The notes under the pieces were generated by a model. The model had not been told where the DNA came from, ran no database searches, and worked only from the letters and a program-made list of their open reading frames with translations. Below, piece by piece: positions 12,312 through 25,900 of a DNA stretch of 64,000 nucleotides. Location of the stretch: contig BSQZ01000001.1 of assembly GCA_033239005.1 (NCBI GenBank), positions 16,430,500 through 16,494,499 of the forward strand, in the 5' to 3' direction. Source of the stretch: Lamellibrachia satsuma (taxonomy: Eukaryota > Annelida > Polychaeta > Sabellida > Siboglinidae). Made by a program: the position numbers and the translations under genes. Numbering within the stretch: the first letter of the stretch is position 1; each line of letters starts with the position of its first letter.

Positions 12312-13527
12312 CTGGAAGGATGACGAAGAAGAGGTGCCACCAAGTAAAATTGCTCTAAAAAATGGTAAATGTAGTGGACGCTGGGGGCCTCACTCAATGT
12401 TTGTGGTGTGTGGAATTTTTTTTACTTTACGTTGCATGTATTCATTCTGGTGCTTTTCAAAGTGAAATAATGGTGTGCAGGTACATCTAGATTAAAAATG
12501 AGTAAACATATTTTTTTTGCAGTTTGCTATTACATTTTGTTGCTAGTACATTTTGGCTTGAAAGCAGGTTGTAAAAATGCTGAAAAAGCTGTTCTACTGC
12601 CAAAGTGGTACACTTGGCATATCTGCATATTCTTTCACGTACACGACACACAGGTATTGCTGCTGTTGCAGGGATACTATATGCACTTATTATTGTCTAT
12701 AATATTTGGCTCAGAACTTTACATGTTTATCAACACATGAAATCATCACCATTGATGTTGTATGTATATTATAATAAAAAAGTGTTTTAATTGTTTGTAA
12801 ACTATGCGACAACTATTCTACATGTTGTTTCCTGTATTTTCTTGCATAATTATATTGACTAATAATATTACTACCTATCACTGAGTGATTGGGGCTGTAA
12901 TTATATGCATTATATTATCAAATATGCATTTGTCATATATGTGACATACAGATGTCATGTAGTGTTGTTAAAATAAATTAATGTCATGCAGGGGTCCACA
13001 TCATGTAAATCATCTCCATCTCCCTTAACCTTTGTACAATACAGACAGCTTAAGTTCAGTCAATGTAATCTGGCTACATCTATCGCGTAGATATTTATCA
13101 AATAGGTGTCATGAAGATGACACAAAGTTCATAATTATGTATACCGGTACATATAGAATGCATTGTGCTAGATCCATGTCACATTAATACTGTACAATTC
13201 ATTCAACATAATGACACTTAAGTTCATTTAATAATTTTAAAGCATGTTTCTCCCACCTTGTTAGATGTACTTGTAATATGTCATGCTAATGAATTAAATC
13301 CTTAATTATGGTTAATTAGGGTAATGATGTAAAAATTCAGTTGTACCGGGTACATATAATTTTCAGTTATTACACTTCATAATTAATTTGATATAATTTA
13401 TGTCACTGCAGTTTATTGCATGCATAAAAATACCACAAATGAGGCTAAACAATAACAATAATATAGAGACCTTTATCAGCTGCATTTTTTTACTACAACT
13501 GTAATTCCATATAAATACAATTTTACC

Positions 13528-13752
13528 TGTAGTCTCTCCTTTTTCTGGCTTCTTAGTTTCCTCATGCGTGCAGTCTTCTCTGTTCAGTGTAACTAGACTT
13601 GCTCTGCCACGTCGACGCCTCCTGCCACCCATTCCTCTCGATGCACTCTCCCATCTTTTTGCATTTTGCTTCTTCATGCACCCCTTCTTTTCATGCCACC
13701 TCTTTCTCTTCATACATGTCTTTCCTCAGAACCATTGAAACTCTGTGGGTGA
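13528..13752 (-). CDS. Candidate exon encoding Arg/Lys-rich peptide
   Basis: On the minus strand an acceptor (cctttcacccacag) and a donor (ACTACAG|gtaaaa) bound 225 bp. Only the frame from ATG at 13711-13713 stays open to the donor (phase 1); the other frames hit stops. The peptide is strongly basic, with MGGRRRRRGRASL resembling a nuclear localisation signal, and acidic/Lys mixed afterwards. It may be a first coding exon or an alternative start of the minus-strand locus. Confidence 0.35.
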
Positions 13753-14386
13753 AAGGATGTGATGTTGCTAAATTTGTGTTTATAACTAGTACAGTTTATG
13801 ACATACATTTTATCTCCAATTTAGAAAACAATTATTGACATTGTTTGCTGCATTATAAACAAGGAAAAGTTTACCGTGGTGGGACACACAAATGCAACAG
13901 TTTTCACATAAGATCGTGGCACTCAAGAAAATAAAATGTGCTGTCTTATTTACTTTTATTTTAGAACAGTTATGTGCGAAAGAATCGCCAGTCTTATTCC
14001 GCGAAATGGGAACCGAAAACGAATGCATGCAAACCAAAATTATGTCAACAACTTCAAAAACTATTACGACATATAGACACTTATTATATATGGTTTAACC
14101 AATAGACCGTATACACGAAACAGACCTTACACGTACGTCTTTTCTGGTATTAGATGATTACATGTAGGTCCCTAATTACGCTAGTAATACGATATAGGTA
14201 ATAGGCAACGGCACGCTCGATCGAGACGAACATAAATTATAATCGGACAAATCAAATGTACGAATAATATAGAATGCTTTTTGACGGACACAGCTTGTTG
14301 ATAACAATCATTGAAATGAAACAACTCTCAAACGAAGGTAATTTCTCAGACACAGTGACAAACGGAATATTTACGACAATTTATAC

Positions 14387-14428
14387 CTCCAACTCCGTTG
14401 ACGAACCATTTGTTACTATGGAAGCCAT
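14387..14428 (-). CDS. Candidate first exon in CpG-rich block
   Basis: On the minus strand an ATG at 14428 opens 14 codons that end at a donor (TTGGAG|GTATAA) in phase 0. It sits at the edge of a CpG-rich stretch (about 14440-14600), which fits a promoter for a minus-strand gene reading toward the P2X7-like exon. Connection to the exon at 13752 would put it in a closed frame, so the two may be alternative first exons. Confidence 0.3.
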
Positions 14429-14892
14429 GTTGCTTATAAGTGACAGGCGCTGACATAATACAAGCTCCGCCTCCTCGGGTCGCGACCTTCTCGGAACTGG
14501 CCGAAAGCTGTTCGGGAAATGCACTGACCAGCGACGTCGAGTGTTGTAAGCGTCGAAGCGTCGATTTAAAAATTGCGTCTTCTTCATTTCGACACGTTTG
14601 GCCGGTCGGCATATGTTACAGTATATATAATTTACACTAAATAACACGATTTTATAATAAAAAAATTTGTTTTACGAACCCCTACCGTACCTTTAACGTT
14701 AGTTTAACGTTTGCATGCTATCTGGGTGGTTGGTTTTAACAACTCGCGGCTTTATAACTTCTGACGCCTGGATAATCGAAGCTAAACTTGTAGCTTCCTC
14801 CTATAGTTGGTAGCGCTGAACGTCAGTTTACAAAACAGCGCAGGTCGGAGTGACGTGGCCTGGGTGCAGAGTGGGGTTTTCATTGTGACGGA

Positions 14893-14931
14893 AATTATGT
14901 ATGCGCTCAGATTCTGGGCGCATACATAATT
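14893..14931. repeat. Perfect 14-bp stem hairpin
   Basis: AATTATGTATGCGC at 14893-14906 is matched exactly in inversion at 14918-14931 around an 11-base loop. No gene end or element boundary was recognised beside it. Confidence 0.8.
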
Positions 14932-15280
14932 AGCTAATTACCGTGTAATCCGGGCATTTGGCTAATTCACAAAATAAGAGTTCACTTTTATCAGTTGATA
15001 CAATGCATTTCGAATTAACTATAAACATTTATTATATTGACACAACTCTCCGACTGAGAAGTTAAATCAGGCAAAAACAGTTTATTGTAGCATCTCGGTA
15101 ATGATGCTGATTGGCTGCTGGCGCTTCAAGGGAACGCCTACACAGAATGGAGTGGTGACAGTGGATAGCAATATGCGACCACGCCTCTGCTGCCAGACTC
15201 TCTTCTCGGCGGAATCACGAAGCCGAGCGAGAGTCGGATAAGCGAGACTGGAGTGACGCGGCTCGGCATACGCTAGGAGT

Positions 15281-16815
15281 CATGCCGCAGTTAGACTTCC
15301 TGGTGTGTTACGAATGTAGGGCATAGTAAGTTTGTATAGAGGACGTTCTAAAAAATGCATACGTTCTGACATAAGTGCATTTGTGCAGGGACATTATCCG
15401 GTTTGTTGGTGGAAGCTGTTGAGAGTGAAATTATGGATTTTGAGATGATTTTAATAGGCGGAAGGATATTTGTGATTTTTTTGGCCACTAGACACGTGTG
15501 CGTCGTAATTCATGCCAGTATGGGTAAAAATTGAGGGGTATCGCACATACAGGCATATTACAAGAGTTAGAAATGTGTAATTTTGACAAAACTCGACCAG
15601 CATGATAGTGGCTGGTTAAAACTTTTAGAATTTTGATGGTCACGTTTTCTTATAATTACACAAAACGTTAACATGGCCACCAATGGGAAATGTAACTGTC
15701 TCCTGAACCCACTAGCTCTGATGAGATCATGCTTCAGTTAGACTTCCTGGTGTGTTACACAAATGTAGAGCACAGTAATTTTAGATATGTGTAATTTTCA
15801 AAAAATCATATATCATCTGATATAACTACATTTGAGCACACACATTGGCAAGTTTGCTGGTAGAACATGCTGACAGCGTAACTAGATTTTTAGATGATTT
15901 CAATAGGCGGAAGGATTTTTCGCCACAAGGCACGTGTGCGTATAGTAATTCATGCAGAAATTGGTAAAAAAAATGACGGGTATAGTTACAGGTGCAGTTT
16001 TCGACCCATTAAAATCTCGCTTGATATCGCATTAGAGCCGTCACAGCGTCTGTTTACGACAATAACGATACAGAGTCTTGTATGAGCAAAATATATTTTG
16101 ATATATAATATAACATGGAACATGTTTATGATATACATACCTTAGTATAAACCGACTTTGCATGCTTACCAGACATTATTATTGAGCGTCAGCTGACGCT
16201 CGTCTCGTTCTTGGCCACGTGACAATAATAGCCGGTTTTGTGGTTAGATGTATGTCAAGCTAATCTTGTCATAAAAGTAGGAATAATTAAAATGTGTTAA
16301 ATATATGTGTATGTGTTTTATAATGCGCTATGTCAAGCCTAGTTGTTATAAAAAGTTGACATAATTGGAACAAAGTGGAAAAATTAAAAACGATTGTCTG
16401 TACGGCTTGCCATAAATATAGGTCGAATTCCTCCGGTTTCCTCGACTCGCGCGACATATGGTTCAGACGTTGAATATTCGTAAGTTTTGCATAAATGAAG
16501 TAGCTTTTGCTAATTTGGTATATCGATCTCTTACACAAAATGTTTCTTCAGATTTTTTTTAAACGGCATATAATAATTCGATCTATTATGTACCGTACGT
16601 AGGTCGAAAACTACACCGACCAGTATATGGCACGTTCAGGCACTTTAAATGAGTTAGAAGTACGAGACTTTGACTAAACTCGATCAGCATGTCAACGAGA
16701 TGATGACAACGGCAGGTAAGAAGTTTCATAATTTTTTAGTCCCGTTTTCTTATAATCATGCAAAACGTTAACATGGTCGCCAATGGGAAACATAACAGTA
16801 GGCTGAACCCTGATT
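15281..16815. repeat. Local segmental duplication upstream of CENATAC
   Basis: Segment 15281-15732 is repeated in direct orientation from 15727 to 16815, interrupted in the second copy by a 0.6-kb insert. Anchors seen in both copies include cagttagacttcctggtgtg (15289 and 15736), ggcggaagga, cacgtgtgcg, gttttcttataat with aaaacgttaacatgg, and ccaatgggaaa. The second copy ends about 40 bp before the CENATAC start codon, so the duplication includes its putative promoter. Confidence 0.75.
15986..16621. mobile_element. Possible MITE with TIRs and TA target
   Basis: GGTGCAGTTTTCGACC near 15990 recurs inverted as GGTCGAAAACTACACC at 16602-16617, and this interval is exactly the part missing from the other copy of the local duplication. 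TA dinucleotides lie at both outer edges, compatible with a Tc1/mariner-type non-autonomous element. No transposase frame is inside. Confidence 0.5.
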
Positions 16816-16857
16816 ACATTCAATATGTGGTATAACTGGTGTGGTGGGTAGTTTGGG

Positions 16858-16983
16858 ATGTCGTTTGTGCAGTATAAACGTTGTGAGATTTGCTGCAAAA
16901 ATCACAATAGTGGCAACAAACATATATATTCAGCATCTCACAAAAGCAATGTGGAACGACTTATCAAGAAATTTAAAGATAAG
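16858..16983 (+). CDS. CENATAC: CENATAC exon 1
   Basis: ATG at 16858 opens 42 codons to a donor AAG|gtgaga, phase 0. It encodes the finger with Cys pair CEIC and histidines in HIYSASH, followed by a basic helix ERLIKKFKDK. This matches the start of CCDC84 proteins, where the finger begins within about ten residues of the initiator, which supports the start choice. Confidence 0.85.
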
Positions 16984-19900
16984 GTGAGAATGCAGTTCGT
17001 AAAACTGGAACGGGACAAATGAGCGATACATCGGTGCATTATCGCCCACCATCACACATAATTTTGTTTGTGATCCTATCTTTTTGGCAGAGACTATTCG
17101 CAGAGCTGCGAATAACGGCCAAAATGTTTCTTATTCGCAGAGCAGAGCGAAATTTTTTTTCTTATTCGCAGAGCGGCGAGTTTACGGCAAATATGTTTCT
17201 TATTCGCAGAGGCCAGAGGCCAGCTCTGCGAATAAAATCTCTTATTCCAACTCTGCAATTTACTGCAACAATTGGTCTTATTTGCAGAGCAGCTTTGCAA
17301 ATTAAGACAAATTGTAATTTTATTCGTAGAGCGGCTCTGCAAATTACAGCAAGTTATTGTGGGAGGACTCATTACATAGACGTACCTTTAAACCTATAGG
17401 CTATACTAGTCTAAAAGGGGTGTCGGATGTTTCGGCCTATAGCGTGACCGGTGAAGTGTCTTCGCTCGCATGGGCAAAACCATCCGTGTATGCAACCAGT
17501 GCTAGCGGGCTCCGTGAGCCGAAACAACTAACGAATTGTAATTGTTAGCAAATTGAGTGTTGTAATTGCGAAATGTTATACGTTATTAAGTTCGCTAGTT
17601 TCAACTGTTATTAACAACTACCAATACAAAATTTTCCAACACTACTACATCACACCGTGGGCCGAAACTACTATTCTTAGAAATCAGCTACTAACGTGGG
17701 ACAATAGAACCAAAAACGTTACTGACACCTCTTTGCAACTTGTAATATGCCCAATTGACTTAATACATTTAATTTAACAAAGGGCTTGATCACATAAAAT
17801 GTGCTCACACAAACAATGCAATTAAACATTTAAGTTAAGATTTGCTGATGAAACAAACATTGGAAGCGACCATAGAATGTTGATGAGCAACATCAGATTA
17901 GACACAAAAGCAGAAAGGAAGAAGCTGCTAAGAAAAAAGAAACCACCAAAAGTCGACACTAGAGAAATTGGAATTAAAAAGAACGAATTCCAACTCGAAC
18001 TGAAAAACAGGTTCACTGCTCTACAAGAACTGGATGATATTGACACTCTAAATGAAAACATTACAGAAATGATCCAACAGACGGCGACAAGCATAGCCAA
18101 GCAAAACACCTAACAGGACAAATCTAGATAATCAGCTCAAACAAGAGCACTAATGATAAAACGTAGAGAAATGGTAAAGAACACTGCTAGGGAGTGCATA
18201 GAGTACACAGAGATATGCAAGACCCTCAAAAAGAAAGCGAAAGAAGACATCAGAAAACACAACCAATACACCATACGAAAAACAATAGAGACATCAAAAA
18301 GCTTGAACAAGGTCAGAAGAACACACATCCTAGGCCAAAATAGACTGATAACACTCCTAGACAATCAGGGCAGAGAAATCCAAGACCAGGATAAGATCTC
18401 AGAACGAATAGAAGAGTTTTACACCGAACTTTATGACAGCAACCAAACCGTAACAATACTCACAGACCCAAGAAAAGTACCGTCAGTAACAACATGGGAA
18501 GTAGAAGCCACGCTAAAGAAGATGAAAAACGGGAAGGCAACAGGAAATGACCAAGTCAACATCGAAATGTTGAAGGCGGGAGAGGATACCATCGCCAAAG
18601 CCTTAGCCAAGCTGTATACAAAATGCATATCAGAAAGACGAATCCCCACTACCTGCAAAGATGGTGATAATCTTCAAAAAAGGCAACCAAAAAGACATAA
18701 AGAACTATAGGCCAATATGCTTGCTATCGAACATCTACAAGCTATTCACAAAGATTCTAACAGCCAGACTGGAGAAAATGCTAGACGATAATCAACCCAG
18801 AGAACAAGCAGGATTCAGAGGCGGGTACTCAACAACAGATCACATCCATGTCATAAATCAACTGAAGGAGAAGTGCCGCGAATTCAACATACCACTCTGT
18901 ATAGCATTCATTAACTATGAGAAGGCCTTCGACTCGGTACAAACCCAGGCAATACTGTCTTCACCCCAAGACCAAGGGATAGAAGATGCATACATACAAC
19001 TCATAAAAGATATATACACAGACAGCTCTGTGACAGTATATCTTCATAAACAGAGCGAGAAAATGAACATCAAAAGAGGAGTGTGACAGGGGGATAGCAT
19101 CTCACCCAAACTATTCACATCAACACTTGAAAGTATCTTCAAAAGACTGAACTGGGAGAACAAAGGCCTGAAAATAGACGGAGAATATCTTAACCATCTC
19201 CGTTTCGCAGACGATATCTTCCTGTGCATCGAAACACCACAAGAACTAGAAATAATGCTACAAGAACTATGCGAAGAAAGTAATCTAAGCGGCTTGAGGA
19301 TGAACATCTCAAAAACAAAAATAATGGTGGAAGACAACACCCCAATATACGTTAATAACACTCAGATAGAGAATGTGGAGAGTTACGTATACCTAGGCCA
19401 ATGCTTCAGCCTTAGGGACAAGAACGAAGACAAGGAAATCCTACGACGAATCACAGCCGGCTGGACAGCATATGCAAAACATCGCGACATCTTCAAAAGT
19501 AACTTTGCTATATGTCTAAAAAGAAAGGTTTACAACTCGTGTGTACTGCCAGCTATGACATACGGTGCTGAAACATGGTCACTCACAAAACAAGCAAAAT
19601 GGAGAGGAGTATGCTTAATATAACATACCATGACAGAAAGACAAACACCTGGGTGAGAGCAAAGACAGGAGTCACAGATGTGATAAAAACAACCAGAACA
19701 ATGAAGTGGTCTTGGGCAGGACACATCAGCGGACTCAAAGATGACAGATGGACAAAGCGCATTACCACCTGGAAACCATATGGAAGGAAGAGATTACGAG
19801 GAAGACCTGCAAAAAGACGGAGAGACGATTTGGATGAGTATTGGAATGAAACCACCTGGCAGAGAACAGCACAAGATAAGCAAACTTGGAAACAACATGC

Positions 19901-22900
19901 TGAGGCCTTCGCCCAACCACGGGACAATACGGCTGATATATAGATAGATAGATGAAACAAACAATGAAGTTAATACAGTATATATTACAATACAAACTCA
20001 ACTAGTTATTACTTTTATTTGTGGACGTTTCTCTTAGACATTAATTACTTCAATTTGGTTCATTATTTTATTATGTCAACCGCTTTCTGTTATTTTATTT
20101 ATATTGTTATATTTCTATATGTTAGATTATTATGTTAGCGTGTGAGCATGTGCGTTCTTCAAACTTAAAGAAGGCAGTAGAACCAGAGGACACAAAGCAG
20201 CATTAGTTAAGGAGCAGTGTAGGTTGGACATGAGAAAGTACTCTTTCTCACAGAGGGTGATAAATGAATGGAACAAACTTTCAAATGATTGTGTTAATGC
20301 TAGTAGTGTGAATATGTTTAAAAATAGAATTGACAGATATTTGATAAGGGCGAGCTACACATAGATGAGAAAATTGTTGGACTCTCGATAAGCCAATGGC
20401 TTCCTTGTCCACTTGACATCTGGAACTTGTTGTTTGGGATGGCAATCTTGTTCAATCTTGTATGTTTCTGTGTGCAATCATAATTTCCACCGCTCTGCCT
20501 TTCTTATTGGGCCGAAACGACTATTCTTAGATTTCCGCCGCTTAGATGTCCGCTACTAGAGTGGGCCATATCGACCGTCGCTGAATTCAATAGCGACATT
20601 GAAGTGGGCCAAACCATCCGTGTGCGTGGGCCGAATCGACTAGGCCGAACCATCCGTCAACGTGGGCCAAACCCATCATGGGCCGAACCATCCGGGACCC
20701 GTCTAAAAGTATGGCAGTCATCCTGCATGTGCTTTTTGCTTTTCTGTTATGAACCGTACTTTTTTAGCACTATATAAGGGGAGGTTGGCACCCCTGCCAC
20801 ATTGTGGTATAGGGAACAGTATATATTATACATATGTTATCGATATATGAATGAACACAAGACAAACAAGACAACAACACTAGTGAACAACCAGGACAGT
20901 GTTTTATTAATGTAAGCATATTTAATTTTAGTGTTGTATTGGGTGCTGTTGGATGTCAGCAACTTTTTTGCAGCCAAAACAGTGCTTGAATTGACACAAC
21001 AGAATTGAATGTGGCGAGCCTTTGAATATTTGTCTAGTGTAGTCTGGAAAGAATTCCATATGTTGAAGGTAGCGTCTTCTTGCAGAAGAAGAGGCCCCAT
21101 TGTTAAATCATAGCATAAATACACATATGTTCATAAAAGCAATAAAAAGAAACGAAGAAAAAGAAAGAGGCAAGTATCGTCTGAAAAACCCCAACGTGAA
21201 TGAAAGACCACGATACTCAAACTGCATTCTGCACATGCGCAAGAAAATGGGCACAGTGATTGACTGATCTCTGCAAATAAAAAAAAGTTTGGCCATTATT
21301 CATAGAGCTGCTCTGCAAATAGCCAGTGCGTTTTTTATGTAGGCACTTTTCTAGAATCCGGATCCACCTAAATTTTGTCGTTATTAACATGCATGTAACC
21401 CGGTCGGAATGCATCTCTTCCGAATTCCACAACCTGCTTGATTCGAGTGCTCCACTGCCACTGATATGATTACAGTCAAACATGTATGCTAACAATTAAA
21501 CTATGTCTATGTACATTATTATATTACACCAGAACAATACTTATATTACTTCGCAATTGTTACTTTTCAGCCATTTTATAGACGTCCTTCAGCCAATTTA
21601 TATTTAGTGTCCTTTTTTATAAACTACAGCGTTGCATTGGAACATATATATTAAATATATTTTGTTCTAATTTCATATCATGTCACATATTAATATAATT
21701 TTCAAACATATCAGATACAGGTGATTTCGGGCCACAGTGAATTCAGCCGTCAACTCTGGTGACTTCGTCCCCCGAGCATGTAAAGCTTTAGCCAAGGACT
21801 CGCCCCTATTTGTCCAGTGTTCTGGATCATCACAAGAGGGAAAATGAAGCAACGTTTTACTCCTAATAAAGCTTATGTGTATCTTATTGTGAATAAAACA
21901 TTCTCTCATTTGTTAATTGATTCTTTGTTTCATTTATTGATCTAGTTCCACATTAACCTGAATTAGTTACTTTGTAACTACTTTTGTGGCTTTTGGTTCC
22001 TTCTGCATTAAAATACATACAAAAACATAAATACTGCTATATTTTACCATTTTAATACAAAATTAGTGAAATGATCGTTAGAACTTATACTACAAGTCAT
22101 TGTATCGTTAAAATTAATTCATGTATAATATATTACTCCAAAAAAAATCATATATAGTTTAATAACTTAATAAATAAAAGTACTAAACTAATACATATAG
22201 TAACCTTGCACAAAGCATGCATGATGCATATGTACATTATTAAACATGTTAAACGTATTACAGATACGTTATATGGATCTTCCTACAGAAAGGCACATGT
22301 GAAAATGGTGATTTGCAAAAATGGCACATGCTGTAATGGCACAATTGAATAAATGACGAAAATGGCACATTTGAGCATGATATATTTGAGATTAATCTAA
22401 GTTTTATGTGTTCACTTCAGGAACAAATGAAAATTTTTAATTGATACAAATAAAAAAAACTGAAGTGAGGTGCATTCAGCTGAATAGATAAATTTTTCAA
22501 AAACGAGTTTAGTTTCTGCACATTGAATGCAGTAAAGTCACAAAGAAGCATTATTTTCTGGTCAGAAACAGTTGTACTAGTTGCCAGTCCAGACCATAAT
22601 CCTTTTTTTACAATGCCAGGAACTACACAACAAAAAATAAATAAAATCTATATTTCGTAAAATAAAAAATGGCAATTGTACAATGTTAAAAATACAGTTA
22701 TTTCAGTAATGACATCGTTAACATAATAATAGCTAAAATATTGCATGTTTTAAGACCATTTCTAATTTCTATCATGTCGGATAGAACACCCATATCCTTT
22801 CATTGGTCAAGCCCGTCTGCCGCACATGGCCAATATCACTAGCAGACACATCCTCATATATATTGTATTCATAAAGTATATCAGTAGTTCCCCAGAATTG

Positions 22901-25900
22901 GCGACTACAAATTTTGGACCGTGCCTAATTATTTGGCCTCTTCTCGATGGATAACTATATCATGAATCTATCGTATATATATATTCCAAAGAATCGGTAG
23001 TGTCAGATTGGACACATGCAGTTTCTACATTTTAAGAAAATTTTATTAAAAGTGAAAAAGTCTGCATATGGCGGTCTGAAAGGTTCTCGCCATCACCTAC
23101 TATATTGATAGTTTCATGTCATCAAAACCATATAGGTATTTAGCATTTGATTTGCTTTCTTGTTGATATGATGTCAGTAAAGGTGTGTTCAGAGACGGTG
23201 TGTTTTTCTGTTTTGTTACATCACAATGCGGCTGTAAAAAAATACCTGTCCTATTGTTTGATTTCACGTAGAATGACCCATGTAGCTTTAAAACAAATTC
23301 CCATTTCAGTGGTCACTTTGCAGGGCAAATAATATGCTTTCACCTAAAAATATATTTGTCAATCTACAATAAAATATGGTGTTGACATTGTCTGTACAGG
23401 TGGCTGAGTGCAGGCAAGTGTTGGTAGATGCTATCGTAGAGGATGGCAGTAAGCAGGATACCAGGCACTTCTGGTGCTACTTCTGTAATCATGAGTATCA
23501 GCGAGACAAGAAGCTGGAGAACATGTTGCTGAAGGAAGCCGCAATGATTGAGCATCTGGCAAGGTTAGACATTAACATATACTTATATATCTATGTAGCA
23601 GGTGTGCGTCAACTGATGAATAAAAAAAAAAATTAAAGTTTGTTCTAGTAATTTGTAATGGCATTGGCAACTGTTAAAATATGACGTGAAGTCGGCACAA
23701 TTATCTTTATTATGTTAATAACAGCTAAATATTATTAGGATAATTAAAGTATTAACAAGTCATATTAGCATATAAAAATATTCTTCTGCTGCATGATTTG
23801 TCAACAGTTGGACATTCACATTTGTTTACTTTGTAATAATAATAATATACTTTATTTATTCACTATCAAATCTGGGACTAGTGCCCTGTTCATGGGTGAT
23901 TACAAAATCGGCAAACTTCTAAGAAACATCAGGATGCTTTTAAGAGAAATAAATAAAAAGTAAAGAGTAAAATTAAGAAACAAAATGCTAGTATGTATAT
24001 ATAGTTACATACATACATACATATCAATAAACCTATGTATTGTAAAATTACAGGTAAGTGCAATGGCAAACAATTTGCAAAAGTGCTGAACAGCTGATCA
24101 TATTGGATAATAAATAATAAAAGCCTAGATTATATTAAATACTAAAAAGATTAATAAAACTGTATGCATGAATAATAGTTTTTTAATACCAAGGTTAAAT
24201 GAGGTCTGATTAAATTCTGTTCTGGATCGCACATAGTTCCAGTGGCAGAGAGTTCCACAATGTCGGCCCAGCACAAGCAAATGCCCAGCGACCATAACGT
24301 TCTAGGTGGAACATCAAGAAGTAAACCACCACCAGAGCGTAAGGTCCTGCATGGCGAGTGACGATGTAGCAGTGATGCAAGATACACTGGCGTGCCTGCA
24401 TACAGTGCCGTGTGTACAACCATAAGTAATTTGTACTCAATACGCTTTCTCACTGGGAGCCAGTGTAGGTGTTGCAGGACAGCAGTGATACATATTGTCT
24501 GCAGACGTCAATGTGCTCAATGTATATTGGTCTGCACAAGCTCGATGAATTTTTATAATTGCTTCCGTTTTGCTCTAGTCCGTTGTCATAGAGCCACGTT
24601 TTAACTTCAATGATGCACGCCTCCATTCGGATAAGAGCATTTGTATGGTCAAACGGTGGGAAATCAACGTATAACTGCGTATCATTGGCATACAGATGGT
24701 GCTGTACGTCGTGTCGGTTGAGTAAATTCGTTATAGGCGCAATGTAGGCATTGAAGACCACCCACGCAAGAACCGACCCCTGTGGAACTCCGGATCTCAT
24801 CACGGTACATTCAGACACTTTTTTCCCAACATGTACGGCAGTGGTACTACCATATAGGTATGACGGCAAACACGTAGTGCCGCTTATGTCGTAGCCATAC
24901 AGTCTCCGTAGTAGGATATCGTGATTTATTGTGTTGAAGGCTGGTGTTAAATCAAGAAGTACTCCACGTCGAGCATCAATCACTTGCGCCACATCACTGT
25001 GAATGTGTAAAAGTGCTGTCTCCGCACTGTGGCGTGGTCGGTAGGCACTCTGGTAGACGCCAAGTATGCCATTCTCATTCAGGAAGTGTTGCAGTTGTCT
25101 CGAGACGAAGTTGTCTTAGTGACAAACGAAATATTAGATACTGGGCGGAAGTTAGTCAAATGGCATGCTTCCTCGACTATGGGACTATAGCAGTAGAGAG
25201 CAACGCATTAATTATGTGTGTAATAACCGGACACAGAGCTTTAATGTTCTGTTTAAGGAGTGACGTTGGCAGCAGGTCCAGCTCACATGACTTGATAGCA
25301 GATGCTAAAAGCAGCTTCAAAACACAGTAAACATGCAGCCACATTCGTCGCTGCATCTTCAGTTGACGATTGAGTCCAACTGTGGCGCAACGCATCAATC
25401 TTCTCCATGAAACTCTTCTGGAATTTTGCTGCCGTAGTAGCTTGTGTAGCATCTTCAGGTAGCGGCTGGTTTCCAGCTCGACCGAGTAATGTCTTTGCGA
25501 TCAAGGTTTAACAAGGTTGCCATCCCATACAACAAGTTCCTGATGGCAAGTGGACAAGGAAGCCATTGGCTTACCGAGAGTCCAACAATTTTCTCAACTA
25601 TGTGTAGCCCGCCCTTATCAAATATCTGTCAATTTTATTTTAAACATATTCACACTACTAGCATTAACACAGTCATTTGGCAGTTTGTTCCATTCATTTA
25701 TCACCCTCTGTGAGAAAAAGTTAGAAAGAGAAAGAGTTAGAAAGGTAGACACGTCGGATGTTGCCACCAGCACTTGTCATCTCAGTTCAGTAGTAATGCG
25801 ATCGTGCTGTCATAAGTGATTTTTGGAATGTGTTGCGCAAACCAGTGTAGATTTGACGATGTACAGTAAGTCCAGTTTGTCGCCAGTTATGCTCAGCACG

